DNA of 64,000 nt, from positions 1 through 64,000 of the forward strand of contig CAJTZD010000018.1 in the NCBI GenBank assembly GCA_910584235.1, read 5' to 3'. The stretch comes from an uncultured Acetatifactor sp. GTDB lineage: Bacteria > Bacillota > Clostridia > Lachnospirales > Lachnospiraceae. Positions 51,340 through 60,936 of the stretch are shown piece after piece (the stretch's first letter is position 1; each line of letters opens with the position of its first letter). The position numbers and the translations under genes are program-made. The notes under the pieces were generated by a model. The model had not been told where the DNA came from and did no database searches. It saw only the letters and a list, made by a program, of their open reading frames with translations.

Positions 51340-53963
51340 CTGCCGTCACCTCCCTCCTGCACGACCACATAATCCATGGCCGGAACAGCGATTCCCTCTG
51401 CATTCTGTTCCCGGTCCCCATAGTTCACATAGATCACCGTTCCGTTGTCATAGGTGCTTGCGTACAAATCCTCCGCCAGCTTCTCATGCCTTATCATTCT
51501 GGCATTCTGCACCCCGGACAGGGCTTTGTCGATTCTTTCATACGCCTCCACCAGTCTGTCTTTCCAGTCCTCATAGACCGCGGTGTAGAGCTGCCTGTCC
51601 TGAATATAGGAATTCTTCAGCACATATCTCTCCGTGTCGCACAGAAAGAAGTAGGGAACGCTTCCGTATTCCACGCATTTGAGCACCGCCTGCTCATAGT
51701 CCTGCGCAAGGTTGATGGGCATACCCGCATAAGTGATCAGCCCGTGGAGCGCCATCTGGATAAAGGGAACGCTTCCGTCCTCAATGATGTAATTGCTGTT
51801 GGTATCCGGCAGATTCAGGATATAGTCCGCAGTGGCGAAGGTATAGGCGTTTCCGGCGTCCACCAAAAGCGTCTGGTACTGGCTGTCCGCCCGGTTCAGC
51901 ACCTCCCGCCCGATCTCTTCCGCATCCTGCCTGTTGGTATATTCCGCCTTGCGGTAATTGGAGTTCAGCACCCTGCCCATGGTTCCCAGGGAGATATTCT
52001 CCAGTCCCAGCTTCTCATATTGCCTGGAAAAGGCATCGTAATATCCCAGAAGCTTTGTGGGATTGATACAGTAATAATAGTTGACCATTCTCTGTGTGGT
52101 GGGCACCATAAACGGATAGTACGCCTGTTTGTTGAACAGATTCCGGATACCGTCCCAGGATGGGCGGTAGCTGAAATCAAAGCGCTTCAGCTTATCTCCC
52201 AGCATCAGTTCCCCGTCCAGGAAAAGCCTCCCTCCGGACGCTTTCAGCTGCGCGTCCAAAGCTTTCAGGTCGGACTTGCTTCCCGCCGCTTTCTCGGTCT
52301 TTAGTTTCGTGGAAATGTACTTATAGTAGCCTCCGTTATACCAGGCCTGGTAGCGCAGATTGATATTGCCGATGCCGGCCTGGGACAGTTCGCTTACCAT
52401 CTTTGCAGCCTCTTTGTAGGAAGTCACCTCCACATTCCTGAACTTCGGAATCCCCAGTACCCGGACGCTGTTTCCCACCGTGCCAAGGGTCCCCAGCATT
52501 AACGGCATGGTCTGGTCCTGCTCTGTCCCCCCCGGCAGCACTTCCCTGCGCAGATAATCCTGATATGCCATGGCCATGCCGGAATAGTCCGCCTCCTCCC
52601 CGGTTAAGAAAGCATACTCCAGAGAGATATGGCCCTGATATCCCACCCTGTCATACTGCACCCAGGCCTCCTGGCTGGTAAAGTCGGATTCGTACTGGGC
52701 GCCCTGGCAGATGATGAAATCCGCGTAGGCTGTGTTATAAGAGTGTATCATATTGCCCAGCTGGCAGTTGATATTGGAGACGGCGTCTCCGTCCGTGACA
52801 ATTCCCAGAATCGCCTTTTTCCCATCCTTGACGCCGAATACCGGATAGCGGAACTCCAGCTTCTGGCTGCCCCGGTCCGCATTGGATTCCGCGGCGTCCG
52901 GCCCGTACATCCTGCCGGTGGTCAGTTGGTTTTTCTTGGAGCCGTCATTGTTGAAATTGATCAGGGCGCCGGACCCGTCGGGCAGGAATACATAGCCCTC
53001 GCTGCCTGTCTCCCCCGCCCCGAAGAAAGGAAGCATCCTGAGATTCGTCAGCACGAAGAGTTCTCTGTCATACTCAATATTCGCCGTATCCAGATCCACT
53101 TTCAGCCGTCCGCCGTCCAGAATATAGTCAATGTTCATCTTAAAGCAGGGGAACGCCTCCGTCTTGGACACATAGCCCAGCTCCTCGTAGGCTTCGTCAA
53201 TCTCTTCGTAGGTATAGCCGATATTCCTGAAGTATGTCTCCAGTGTATCTCTGTTGTAGTCATTTGCGGAGGTTTTCAGGCAGTAGATATCCATCTGCTC
53301 CAGGGCGGGATATTTCTCCCTCTGCTCCTGGTTTGCGGTGTCGTAATTGTACTTTAGGAACAGGGATCTGATCTGCCTTACAGCCGCGTCTCCGTCTGCT
53401 GCCTCCACTCTTTCCATCAGGGCTTCAAAACCGGCCTCGCTGATCTGCTCCGGAATCAGCCTGGCAGTCTCTTCCCGTCCGATCACCATCCTCACCCGGA
53501 TACCCCGGCCGTTCTCCAAAGGCGCCCAGGACACGCGGTTTTCCGCCGTGGCATTGGTGTAGCTGTCAAATTCTACGGTCTTTTGCGAGCTGATGCTGTA
53601 ATAGGTCACCACCACCGGAGAGTTCACCAGGTTCTTGGTATTCTTGGAAGCCCTCGGGTCGTTTAAGGCATTCTCCGGAACCGCGTAGAATCTGTCGCCC
53701 GTGGCCTTGGTCTCCACCACCACTCCGCTGGTGGCGCCGTCCAGCCACAGGATCAATTCCTCGTTCTCGGCCGCCCTTATCATGCCGGCGTCCATGCCCA
53801 GGCTCTGAAGCTCTCCCGCAATCCCGAAAGACTCGTGCGCTCTCCCGTCCACGGTCTCCTCCTTAGGTCTCGATACAAGCGCAGAGACGACCGTAGCGCA
53901 TATCAGCACAAGGACTGCAACACCAGCTATTATCATTCTTTTTTTCTTTCTATCTGTACGCAT
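51336..53963 (-). CDS. DUF5696-type membrane-anchored extracellular protein
   Basis: 875 residues. An N-terminal anchor (MIIAGVAVLVLICATVVSAL) is followed by an extracellular part with a beta-rich N-terminal region (residues 70-330) and a probable TIM-barrel-like region (about 430-780; GTLGTVGNSVRVLGIPKFRN, NINLRYQAWYNGGYYKYIST, later YTFATADYILNLPD) that recalls glycosidase folds. I assign DUF5696 from overall similarity. Function is not established; a surface glycan-processing role fits the operon. ATG 53963 follows GTAAGGAGACGGCT, 10 bp after the NHL-YIP1 stop. Confidence 0.72.
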   Translation of the reverse strand: MRTDRKKKRMIIAGVAVLVLICATVVSALVSRPKEETVDGRAHESFGIAGELQSLGMDAGMIRAAENEELILWLDGATSGVVVETKATGDRFYAVPENALNDPRASKNTKNLVNSPVVVTYYSISSQKTVEFDSYTNATAENRVSWAPLENGRGIRVRMVIGREETARLIPEQISEAGFEALMERVEAADGDAAVRQIRSLFLKYNYDTANQEQREKYPALEQMDIYCLKTSANDYNRDTLETYFRNIGYTYEEIDEAYEELGYVSKTEAFPCFKMNIDYILDGGRLKVDLDTANIEYDRELFVLTNLRMLPFFGAGETGSEGYVFLPDGSGALINFNNDGSKKNQLTTGRMYGPDAAESNADRGSQKLEFRYPVFGVKDGKKAILGIVTDGDAVSNINCQLGNMIHSYNTAYADFIICQGAQYESDFTSQEAWVQYDRVGYQGHISLEYAFLTGEEADYSGMAMAYQDYLRREVLPGGTEQDQTMPLMLGTLGTVGNSVRVLGIPKFRNVEVTSYKEAAKMVSELSQAGIGNINLRYQAWYNGGYYKYISTKLKTEKAAGSKSDLKALDAQLKASGGRLFLDGELMLGDKLKRFDFSYRPSWDGIRNLFNKQAYYPFMVPTTQRMVNYYYCINPTKLLGYYDAFSRQYEKLGLENISLGTMGRVLNSNYRKAEYTNRQDAEEIGREVLNRADSQYQTLLVDAGNAYTFATADYILNLPDTNSNYIIEDGSVPFIQMALHGLITYAGMPINLAQDYEQAVLKCVEYGSVPYFFLCDTERYVLKNSYIQDRQLYTAVYEDWKDRLVEAYERIDKALSGVQNARMIRHEKLAEDLYASTYDNGTVIYVNYGDREQNAEGIAVPAMDYVVVQEGGDGR

Positions 53964-53973
53964 AGCCGTCTCC

Positions 53974-56139
53974 TTACATTCGATAGATAATTTCATTGGC
54001 TATTGTCCGTATAAAGCCGAACATGGCGGTAAACAGATTGACTCCCAGAATCCCGATAAAAGCGATAAAAGCCATCCCCACCAGAGCCAGAAATGTGGTC
54101 ACGATATTTTTTAACAGACTGTACTCATTGACCACCAGCGCCCCCAGGAAAATCAGCGCAAAGGTCCAAATGGCTCCCACACTGTAGAAGAAATTCACAA
54201 ACTGCAGCTCACTCTCCGTACAGAAATTGGTGACAAGGGTGCAGGGGAATCCGATCATCACCATGGGAATGAGACCGTAACATGTGGCGATGAAAATATC
54301 CCGCATCCGCCCCTTGCCGTCCATCAGCGTGGTAAAGCACCAGTTGGCCACTGTCCACAAAAGCGCCAGAAAGCCCACGGACATAAACGCGTCCACAATA
54401 CTCACCCTGGTCAAATCGCTTCCGGTGACGATATAGCCTGTGGCAATGCCTCGAAACAGCTGTTCCGCTATGGCCGCTATGAAGATGACCATGGCGCCTT
54501 TCATGGTGCCCCGTCCCTCCCGCTTCAGCTCGTAAAATCCGTCGAAAGGATGGAAGATCACATACCAGCCGTAGCACAGCTCCTCCCGCAGGGTATACTT
54601 CCCATGCTTGGTCCAGGCCGCGGCATTGGCCGCCTTGAGCCGCTTGGTCCCCTGGGAGATCAGGACTACGATGGCTGCCGCCGCCAGCAGGATCCACAGG
54701 ATATTTTTCTCCATGATCCCCTTGCGGTAGGAATTGTAGGCTTCCCTGTAGCCGTCTAGGTCGTTGCCGTTCTTAAAGTTGATCATGGCTTCCTCATACA
54801 TCCCCAGACGCATGTAAGAAGTTCCGATATTGCCGTAAGCCTGTTCATAATTGCCGTTTTGCCTGATCAGCTCCTGCCATTTCTCCGCCGCGTCCGTATA
54901 TCTGCGGTTCCCCTGGAGCCGCAGCGCCTCCGCAAAGAGATCTCCGTAGCCGGTTCTGCTAAGTACGGTGATTTCCCCTGTGCTGGAATCCAGCACCAGA
55001 AGATCCGTGCCCTTGTAGGCCAGCGCCGAAGGCCTCTGGAAGACTCCCAGCTGGGTGCCCATGCCGCCGAAGACATACATCAGATTCCCCTCCTGGTCAT
55101 AGGTGAATATCTTGCCCTGGTTGGAATCCAGCACACTGTACACCCCGTCCCCGGTCAGGGACACATCCACAAAGCGCGACACGTCCTGGGTATAATAGAT
55201 ATCCCCGCCCGGACCGTAAGTTCCGTTTCGTTTCAGCACATCCGTGCCGGCCGGGTTCAGCTTCTTGATGGGGTGGGCCGTGCCGGTCTTCGTCATCATG
55301 GTATTGTACTGTTCATAGGTATCCAGGGTGCTGGTAGTGACATAGAGAAAGCCTTTTTCGTCAATGGTGATATTATTGAACTCCGTGGGAACATTCTGCA
55401 CCATTCTGGCTTTCTGCTCGTCTGACCGGAAGAAATTCATCACGATATCCCAGAAGCTTCCCTTTGTCTTCTCAGCGCCGATAAAACCCTGAAACTGACC
55501 GTCCGAGGAAAAGGACAGGACGCCCATGTTGCTGCTCTGGGAGATCACGTAAATCCTGTCGTATTCATCCACCACCAGAGCGGAGGGCTCATAAATCACG
55601 TCCTGCAAAAGCGTCTCCTCCGGGGCCTCATAGGCCTCCAGGAAATTTCCCTCCGGGCCGAACACGGCAATCCTGCCGTTCATGGTGTCCCCCACATAGA
55701 TCATGCCCTCCGGGGTGACGAACACGGCTTTGGGCTCTTTAAAGGGATTTTCCGTTTCCGCATCCTGGCCGCCGTCGGCCGGGGATGCGGAAGCGGGCAT
55801 AACCGCGTCCTCATATCCCACCAGCGTAAAACGCAGCCGGTATTCGCTGTCCAGTACCACAATGCGGTTATTGCCCGTGTCCGCGATATAGACATTGCCC
55901 TCCTCGTCCACCGCCAGATCCGCGGGATTCTTCAAGGCAGCGTCCAGGCCGATTCCCTCGCCGTTAATCAGCCTTGCGGGTACATAGGCATGAGGAGAGA
56001 GCATGTAAATGCCGTTGTTACTATAGATATAAGTGTCATAGGGTGCATACTCCGCCGCCCGCGCCGACACCGGCTGCATCAGACAGACAATCGTCAGCAC
56101 CAGTCCCAGGAAACGAAGCACCCGCTTTTCCTTAAACAT
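53974..56139 (-). CDS. NHL-repeat, TPR and YIP1-domain membrane protein
   Basis: 721 residues: signal peptide (FLGLVLTIVCLMQPVSARA), an extracellular NHL propeller (residues ~40-400; NPADLAVDEEGNVYIADTGN, EPKAVFVTPEGMIYVGDTMN, EPSALVVDEYDRIYVISQSS), two TPR-like repeats (~410-470; YTDAAEKWQELIRQNGNYEQ), a membrane helix (ILWILLAAAAIVVLIS), a cytoplasmic stretch, and a C-terminal YIP1 domain with about five membrane helices (~525-715). NHL propellers usually bind proteins or glycans. Its place between permease pair 1 and DUF5696 suggests a scaffold or sensor of the uptake machine. Function unknown. Confidence 0.82.
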   Translation of the reverse strand: MFKEKRVLRFLGLVLTIVCLMQPVSARAAEYAPYDTYIYSNNGIYMLSPHAYVPARLINGEGIGLDAALKNPADLAVDEEGNVYIADTGNNRIVVLDSEYRLRFTLVGYEDAVMPASASPADGGQDAETENPFKEPKAVFVTPEGMIYVGDTMNGRIAVFGPEGNFLEAYEAPEETLLQDVIYEPSALVVDEYDRIYVISQSSNMGVLSFSSDGQFQGFIGAEKTKGSFWDIVMNFFRSDEQKARMVQNVPTEFNNITIDEKGFLYVTTSTLDTYEQYNTMMTKTGTAHPIKKLNPAGTDVLKRNGTYGPGGDIYYTQDVSRFVDVSLTGDGVYSVLDSNQGKIFTYDQEGNLMYVFGGMGTQLGVFQRPSALAYKGTDLLVLDSSTGEITVLSRTGYGDLFAEALRLQGNRRYTDAAEKWQELIRQNGNYEQAYGNIGTSYMRLGMYEEAMINFKNGNDLDGYREAYNSYRKGIMEKNILWILLAAAAIVVLISQGTKRLKAANAAAWTKHGKYTLREELCYGWYVIFHPFDGFYELKREGRGTMKGAMVIFIAAIAEQLFRGIATGYIVTGSDLTRVSIVDAFMSVGFLALLWTVANWCFTTLMDGKGRMRDIFIATCYGLIPMVMIGFPCTLVTNFCTESELQFVNFFYSVGAIWTFALIFLGALVVNEYSLLKNIVTTFLALVGMAFIAFIGILGVNLFTAMFGFIRTIANEIIYRM

Positions 56140-56155
56140 TTTCTCTCTCCCCTCC

Positions 56156-57043
56156 TTACTCTTTCATTCCTGATGTGGACATGGTCTCCACAATGTTCGA
56201 CTGCGAAAAGATAAATATGATAATGGGTACGACCATCATCAGTACCATGGCAGCGGCAGCGGTTCCGCTTCTGGCGATGCCGCCGGTGAGAATCTGCTGC
56301 AGGGCATAGTTTAAGGTCTTAAGCTCCTCGCTGCGGATATAGGAGGTGGAGCCCAGATTCCATAAGCTCTGCACGGACAGCATCATCAAGGTCAGCCACG
56401 CGGGCTTTACCATGGGCATGGCCATCTTCCAGAATACATAAAACTCTCCCGCGCCGTCCATTCTGGCAGACTCTAAGATCTCCGTGGGCACCATCTGCTC
56501 CATGAACTGCTTCATCAGATACAGTCCCAAGGTGGAAGCCAGGGCCGGGAGAATATAGGACGAATAGGAGTCCACCAGGCCCAGCCCGGAGAAAATCATA
56601 AAGCTGGGAATCGTGGTGACCTCCCCCCGAAACATCAGGGAGACAACGATGAGTCCGAAGATCCAGTTCTTCCCCGGAAAATCATGCTTTGCCAGCGCAT
56701 AGGCGCACAGGGAGGACAGGAGGATATGCCCTGCCGTACCTGCCACCGTAATGAGCACCGTGTTAAAGATATAGCGGCTGAAAGGAACCCAGGAATCCGA
56801 CATCAGCCGGAACAGATCCTTGAAATTGTCCATGGTCGGATTCTCCACCCGGATACGAGGCGGAAAATAGAAGAATTCCGACAGGGGCTTCAGCGCGTTG
56901 GATACGGCAAACACAAAGGGAATCACCATGACGATGCCGAACAGCAAAAGCAGGCCGTACATCACAATATCTACCGCATAGGAGCGCTTTACGCCCCTCT
57001 CTGTCCTGGAAAAACGCAGTTTCAACTTTTTCAAGCTATTCAC
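56156..57043 (-). CDS. Sugar ABC permease, UgpE/MalG-like (first pair)
   Basis: 295 residues. First membrane segment VMYGLLLLFGIVMVIPFVFA; EAA loop ILESARMDGAGEFYVFWKMA. The start overlaps the preceding permease stop by 8 nt. The C-terminus IVETMSTSGMKE differs from the second pair, so the pairs are not recent duplicates. Confidence 0.92.
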   Translation of the reverse strand: MNSLKKLKLRFSRTERGVKRSYAVDIVMYGLLLLFGIVMVIPFVFAVSNALKPLSEFFYFPPRIRVENPTMDNFKDLFRLMSDSWVPFSRYIFNTVLITVAGTAGHILLSSLCAYALAKHDFPGKNWIFGLIVVSLMFRGEVTTIPSFMIFSGLGLVDSYSSYILPALASTLGLYLMKQFMEQMVPTEILESARMDGAGEFYVFWKMAMPMVKPAWLTLMMLSVQSLWNLGSTSYIRSEELKTLNYALQQILTGGIARSGTAAAAMVLMMVVPIIIFIFSQSNIVETMSTSGMKE

Positions 57044-57968
57044 CTACTTTCGACAGCAGCTTTTGGATGATCTTATTGGAAGCCACCATAATAATAAACA
57101 GCAGTGTGGCGATGGCGGAAGCATATCCCATCTCAAAGCGGACATTTCCGTAGTCCTCCAGATGGTTCATGACCGTATGGGCCGCGTAATTCGTAGAGGG
57201 CAGGCCGCACAGCGCCGTGACAATGCTTCCCACGCCGAAGCCCCCCGTAATGCTCATGACAGCGCCGAACATCAGCTGGGGCTTCATGGAAGGCAGCGTG
57301 ATATAGTACAGCTCCTGCCACCGGTTCCTGATTCCGTCGATGGCGCCGGCCTCGTAATACTGCTTGGGAATTCCCTGGAGGCCTGCGATAAAGGACAGGA
57401 ATGTGGTTCCGATACTGGTCCACAGGGCAATGCCGATAATCAGGCTCATCATGTATTTCTCATCCTGGAACCACAGGATGGGCTTCTGGGTAATACCGTA
57501 ACGGATCAGCATGGCGTTTATGTACCCCTGGGAATCATTGTTGAACAGGTACTGGAAGATCAGGTACACGTTCCCGGCAATGGTAGGGGCATAGAATACC
57601 ACGGTCAGAATCGTCCTCAGAACCCGCGGCAGCTCATTGAGCATCCAGGCCAGCAGGAGGCAGAGGATATAACCCACCGGCCCTACGATCAGGGCGATGA
57701 CAAAGGTATTTCCGATGGCTTTTTCCGTAAACATCCTGTCGCTGAAAAACAGCCGGAAATAATTGCTCAGGCCCACAAACTTCGGAGGCTCCAAAATATT
57801 AAAGGACGTAAAGCTCAATCCTATGGACATTAAAACCGGCAGAACCGTAAAGATAAAAAACAGGATACAATAGGGGGCTATGAACAGGTAGCTGGTCTTG
57901 TGCACTTTCATATCGTGCCACAGCCTCCCCATATACTGCTTCAGATTGAATTTCCCTATTCTTTTCAT
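57036..57968 (-). CDS. Sugar ABC permease, UgpA/MalF-like (first pair)
   Basis: 310 residues with first membrane segment YLFIAPYCILFFIFTVLPVL, family motif VGLSNYFRLF, and EAA loop QYYEAGAIDGIRNRWQELYY. It follows the long binding-protein gene by 14 bp and is coupled to the next permease. Confidence 0.92.
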   Translation of the reverse strand: MKRIGKFNLKQYMGRLWHDMKVHKTSYLFIAPYCILFFIFTVLPVLMSIGLSFTSFNILEPPKFVGLSNYFRLFFSDRMFTEKAIGNTFVIALIVGPVGYILCLLLAWMLNELPRVLRTILTVVFYAPTIAGNVYLIFQYLFNNDSQGYINAMLIRYGITQKPILWFQDEKYMMSLIIGIALWTSIGTTFLSFIAGLQGIPKQYYEAGAIDGIRNRWQELYYITLPSMKPQLMFGAVMSITGGFGVGSIVTALCGLPSTNYAAHTVMNHLEDYGNVRFEMGYASAIATLLFIIMVASNKIIQKLLSKVGE

Positions 57969-57982
57969 GGATGCCTCCTCCC

Positions 57983-60841
57983 CTATTGATCCAAACCGAA
58001 TTCCTGCCGCTTCCTCGCAATCTCGTCATTGGTCTCCTCCATCCAGTGGAGCAGCTCGTCGGCATTGCCCGAAGTGTAGCCGGAAACGGACGCAAAGCCG
58101 ATATTCCTGGTCACATAATAATTCCCCGGCACCTCCGGCGTTCCCGTGACATGTTCCCACTGGGCGTATAAAGCGGTATACTCCTCTTTCGTCCAGGGCA
58201 GGCTGGCAATGGCCTCCATATTGGCAGTGGCGTGCATGGCGGCTTTCCCCAGCACGGACTTCATCTCCTGGGCAAAGCTGGCCTGGATCTCTGCGCTGGT
58301 CCACCATTTCAGGAATTCCCATGCCTCCTCCGGGCAGTCCGTGCCGCTGAGCATCATGGCACAGGTACCGTTGCAGGCAGAAGCCCTGTTGATCTCTCCG
58401 TCCTCTCCCACCGTCCCGGGTATGGGAGCCATGCCCCACAGGCCCTTGATCTCCGGTGCGAAAGCCGACAGACCGTTGTATTCCGTATAATCCTGTATGG
58501 CCAGGGGCATCTGTCCCGTACGGAAGCGGTTCTGAAAGCTGTAGTCCCTGGGGAACCGGTATGTGGTAAACAGATCCAGCATGCTCTGGAACGCGTCCAG
58601 CGTGACGTCCTCATTGAAAGTGGCTTTGGTCAGGGCCTGGTTATACAGGCTCCCTCCGTTTTGATACAGGAAGATCTGCATGCCTGCCATGCCCTGGGGG
58701 AAGCCCACCTCCATATTGTTCCGCTGCAGGATGGACACCACCTCGAAAAAATCTTCCCAGGTATCGGGAACCTCCAGATTCAGCTCCTCCAGGATGTCCT
58801 TGCGGTAGAACATCATGGGGAATGTCTGGGTCTCCGGCAGGGCATACACCGCCTGGTCAAAGGTATAGGACACCAATGCGCTCTCATGGAACCGCCCCGC
58901 CACTTCCCCATAACCCGGGAACTGAGACAGATCCACCACCGCGTTACGCATGGCGTAATTGATGGGATCCCCCATTACGCTTCCCAGCGTCACGTCCGGT
59001 CCCTGGGAGGACAGTACGGAGGGAAGCAGTGTCCCTGCGTTTACCAGCTTTAAGTCCACATTGATCCCTGTCCGGGGCGTAAAGCTGCTGTTGATGAGCT
59101 GTCTGATGATATTGGACTGATCCCGGCCGGATGTAATCCACACCTCCACGGTCTTTGCCTCTTCATTGTAATCTGCGGGCACAGTCTGTCCCAGGGTGCT
59201 GTAGTCCGTTGAAAAAGAGCTGAAAAAACTTTTCAGTTCAAAGCCTGCTGCCTGGAAGAAACCGGCCTCCGCCTTGGGGAGGGCTCCGTCCGATCCTATG
59301 ATCTCAATATAGTCTATGGACAGGGGCTGCTCGCTGACATTGGCGATCCAGTCCGCAAGGCTTGCGATATTATCCTTATACTGGGAGAAGTTGCCGGCAA
59401 TCTGCTCCGGATTGTCGTGCATCCTCTCCAGCTGGCGGCTGAGCTTATCCAAGGCCACCACCTGCTCGCCCTTTGCCCCCGCCACTTCTTCCAGATAGAC
59501 GGACTGCTGTTTCAGGATATCCGCCTGTACCTGCATGTTTTCGATGGTGTCGGGTATTCTCTCGTCAAAGTTGTAATCCCGGTAGATGTCTGCCTCTGCG
59601 CCTGTGATCATCAGGATCTCCCGGTAGATTTTGTTCATCTGCGTCAGGCTTGCGTCCACCTGGGCGATCACTTCCGCCAGATCCCCCAGGGTCACCTCCA
59701 GGGTGATGATGTGCTCTCCTTCGGTGAGATAGAAATCATATCTCTCCTCCCCGTTCCCAAAAGCCTGGACCTGCCAGCTGCCGGAATACCCAAAGGAAAG
59801 ATTTCCCGCCTCCTGAAAGGGAATGGCGCCGTCGATTCGAAGTGTCCTGGAGGTAAACAGGCCTGACAGGAGGTCCTGCTTGTAGCGCAGGGCGATGTTG
59901 TAAAGGCCGTCCTTTGGCACCTGCACTTTCCAGGAAACCCACTGCCCCGCAAGCTTGAACTGATTCCCGCTGATCTGGTTCAGCTTCACCTGTGAGGGAT
60001 GCTGGGGTTCGGTGATGGCGGAGCTTCGATCTGCGGACTGATAGAGACTGTAGGAGGACTTCCTGTACATATTTTCCGCCTGCACTTTCACGGGTTCTCC
60101 CGTGGCGGCGGAAAGTCCCGTCCGGGCATACTCCGCCTTTACCTCGCTGTAGCTTCTGACCTGTTCCTCTGCCCGCAGGGTGACGGAGGCCAGATACATA
60201 GGCTCCCTTACGCCCTGAATCGTAACGGTATGGGAACCGGCTTCCAGGTAAAAGGCCAGGGGCGCGTTGGAATACCTGGCGGAATCATACACATAAACCT
60301 TTCTCCACTCGGAAACCTCCTGCTGGGCAGGACGGATATCATTGCCGTTGATGTCCTCCCTGATCTCCTCCGCGTCCTCCCAGATCCGGGTAAATGACAC
60401 ATACTGCAGCTCTTTATATAAAGTCTGTCCGTCCACCAGAATGTTTCTCTCGATGTTATTCTGGTTTCCCGGGGCCGGCATATATTCCAGCTGCAGCTGG
60501 TACAGGCCCGGGTCCTGTATGTTGAATGTCCAGGTGACTTCGCTGTCCTCTCCGGTATAGATTGCCTGCCCCTCCGCTTTCTCTACATCGCCCTGTGCTT
60601 CCCTATAGTCAGCCGCAGCCATCTCATGTACGTCTCTCCCGAAAGCTGCGTCCTCATATCCGCTCAAATATTCCAGATAAGAGCCGCCCTGCTGATCGTC
60701 AGACGGCGCCCGGGCCCCTCCGTCCCGGGCGTCCTCGCTCTCCTTGGCCTTTACCGTATCGAAAAAGCACATCTGCGACACCAATATAACCGCCATGATA
60801 CCTGTCAGAACACGTTTTCCGAAATGAATGTGTTTATTCAT
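57983..60841 (-). CDS. Long sugar-binding protein with carbohydrate-binding-like N-terminal domains
   Basis: 952 residues, about twice the usual length. The signal peptide (RVLTGIMAVILVSQMCFFDT) ends in a normal-looking site and lacks a lipobox. Two beta-sandwich regions resembling carbohydrate-binding modules (about 60-190 and 225-370; VTWTFNIQDPGLYQLQLEYM, GQWVSWKVQVPKDGLYNIAL) and a helical linker precede a type 1 solute-binding domain (about 500-952; GINVDLKLVNAGTLLPSVLS, EAWEFLKWWTSAEIQASFA). It probably captures a long glycan and hands sugars to the first permease pair. ATG 60841 follows TTGTGGAGGCATCA. Confidence 0.85.
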   Translation of the reverse strand: MNKHIHFGKRVLTGIMAVILVSQMCFFDTVKAKESEDARDGGARAPSDDQQGGSYLEYLSGYEDAAFGRDVHEMAAADYREAQGDVEKAEGQAIYTGEDSEVTWTFNIQDPGLYQLQLEYMPAPGNQNNIERNILVDGQTLYKELQYVSFTRIWEDAEEIREDINGNDIRPAQQEVSEWRKVYVYDSARYSNAPLAFYLEAGSHTVTIQGVREPMYLASVTLRAEEQVRSYSEVKAEYARTGLSAATGEPVKVQAENMYRKSSYSLYQSADRSSAITEPQHPSQVKLNQISGNQFKLAGQWVSWKVQVPKDGLYNIALRYKQDLLSGLFTSRTLRIDGAIPFQEAGNLSFGYSGSWQVQAFGNGEERYDFYLTEGEHIITLEVTLGDLAEVIAQVDASLTQMNKIYREILMITGAEADIYRDYNFDERIPDTIENMQVQADILKQQSVYLEEVAGAKGEQVVALDKLSRQLERMHDNPEQIAGNFSQYKDNIASLADWIANVSEQPLSIDYIEIIGSDGALPKAEAGFFQAAGFELKSFFSSFSTDYSTLGQTVPADYNEEAKTVEVWITSGRDQSNIIRQLINSSFTPRTGINVDLKLVNAGTLLPSVLSSQGPDVTLGSVMGDPINYAMRNAVVDLSQFPGYGEVAGRFHESALVSYTFDQAVYALPETQTFPMMFYRKDILEELNLEVPDTWEDFFEVVSILQRNNMEVGFPQGMAGMQIFLYQNGGSLYNQALTKATFNEDVTLDAFQSMLDLFTTYRFPRDYSFQNRFRTGQMPLAIQDYTEYNGLSAFAPEIKGLWGMAPIPGTVGEDGEINRASACNGTCAMMLSGTDCPEEAWEFLKWWTSAEIQASFAQEMKSVLGKAAMHATANMEAIASLPWTKEEYTALYAQWEHVTGTPEVPGNYYVTRNIGFASVSGYTSGNADELLHWMEETNDEIARKRQEFGLDQ

Positions 60842-60859
60842 TGATGCCTCCACAAAAAA

Positions 60860-60901
60860 CACGGGGGAACAAACCCCGGAAACCGTATTGCTTCCCCCGT
60901 G
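60860..60901 (-). terminator. Intercistronic terminator between the two binding-protein genes
   Basis: CACGGGGGAA and TTCCCCCGTG form a 10-bp stem followed, on the minus strand, by TTTTTT. It lies 35 nt after the stop of the shorter binding-protein gene. Partial read-through would make the lipoprotein genes more abundant than the rest. Confidence 0.75.
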
Positions 60902-60936
60902 AAAATATCTGCAAACTGTGTGAGAGCCTCACACGA

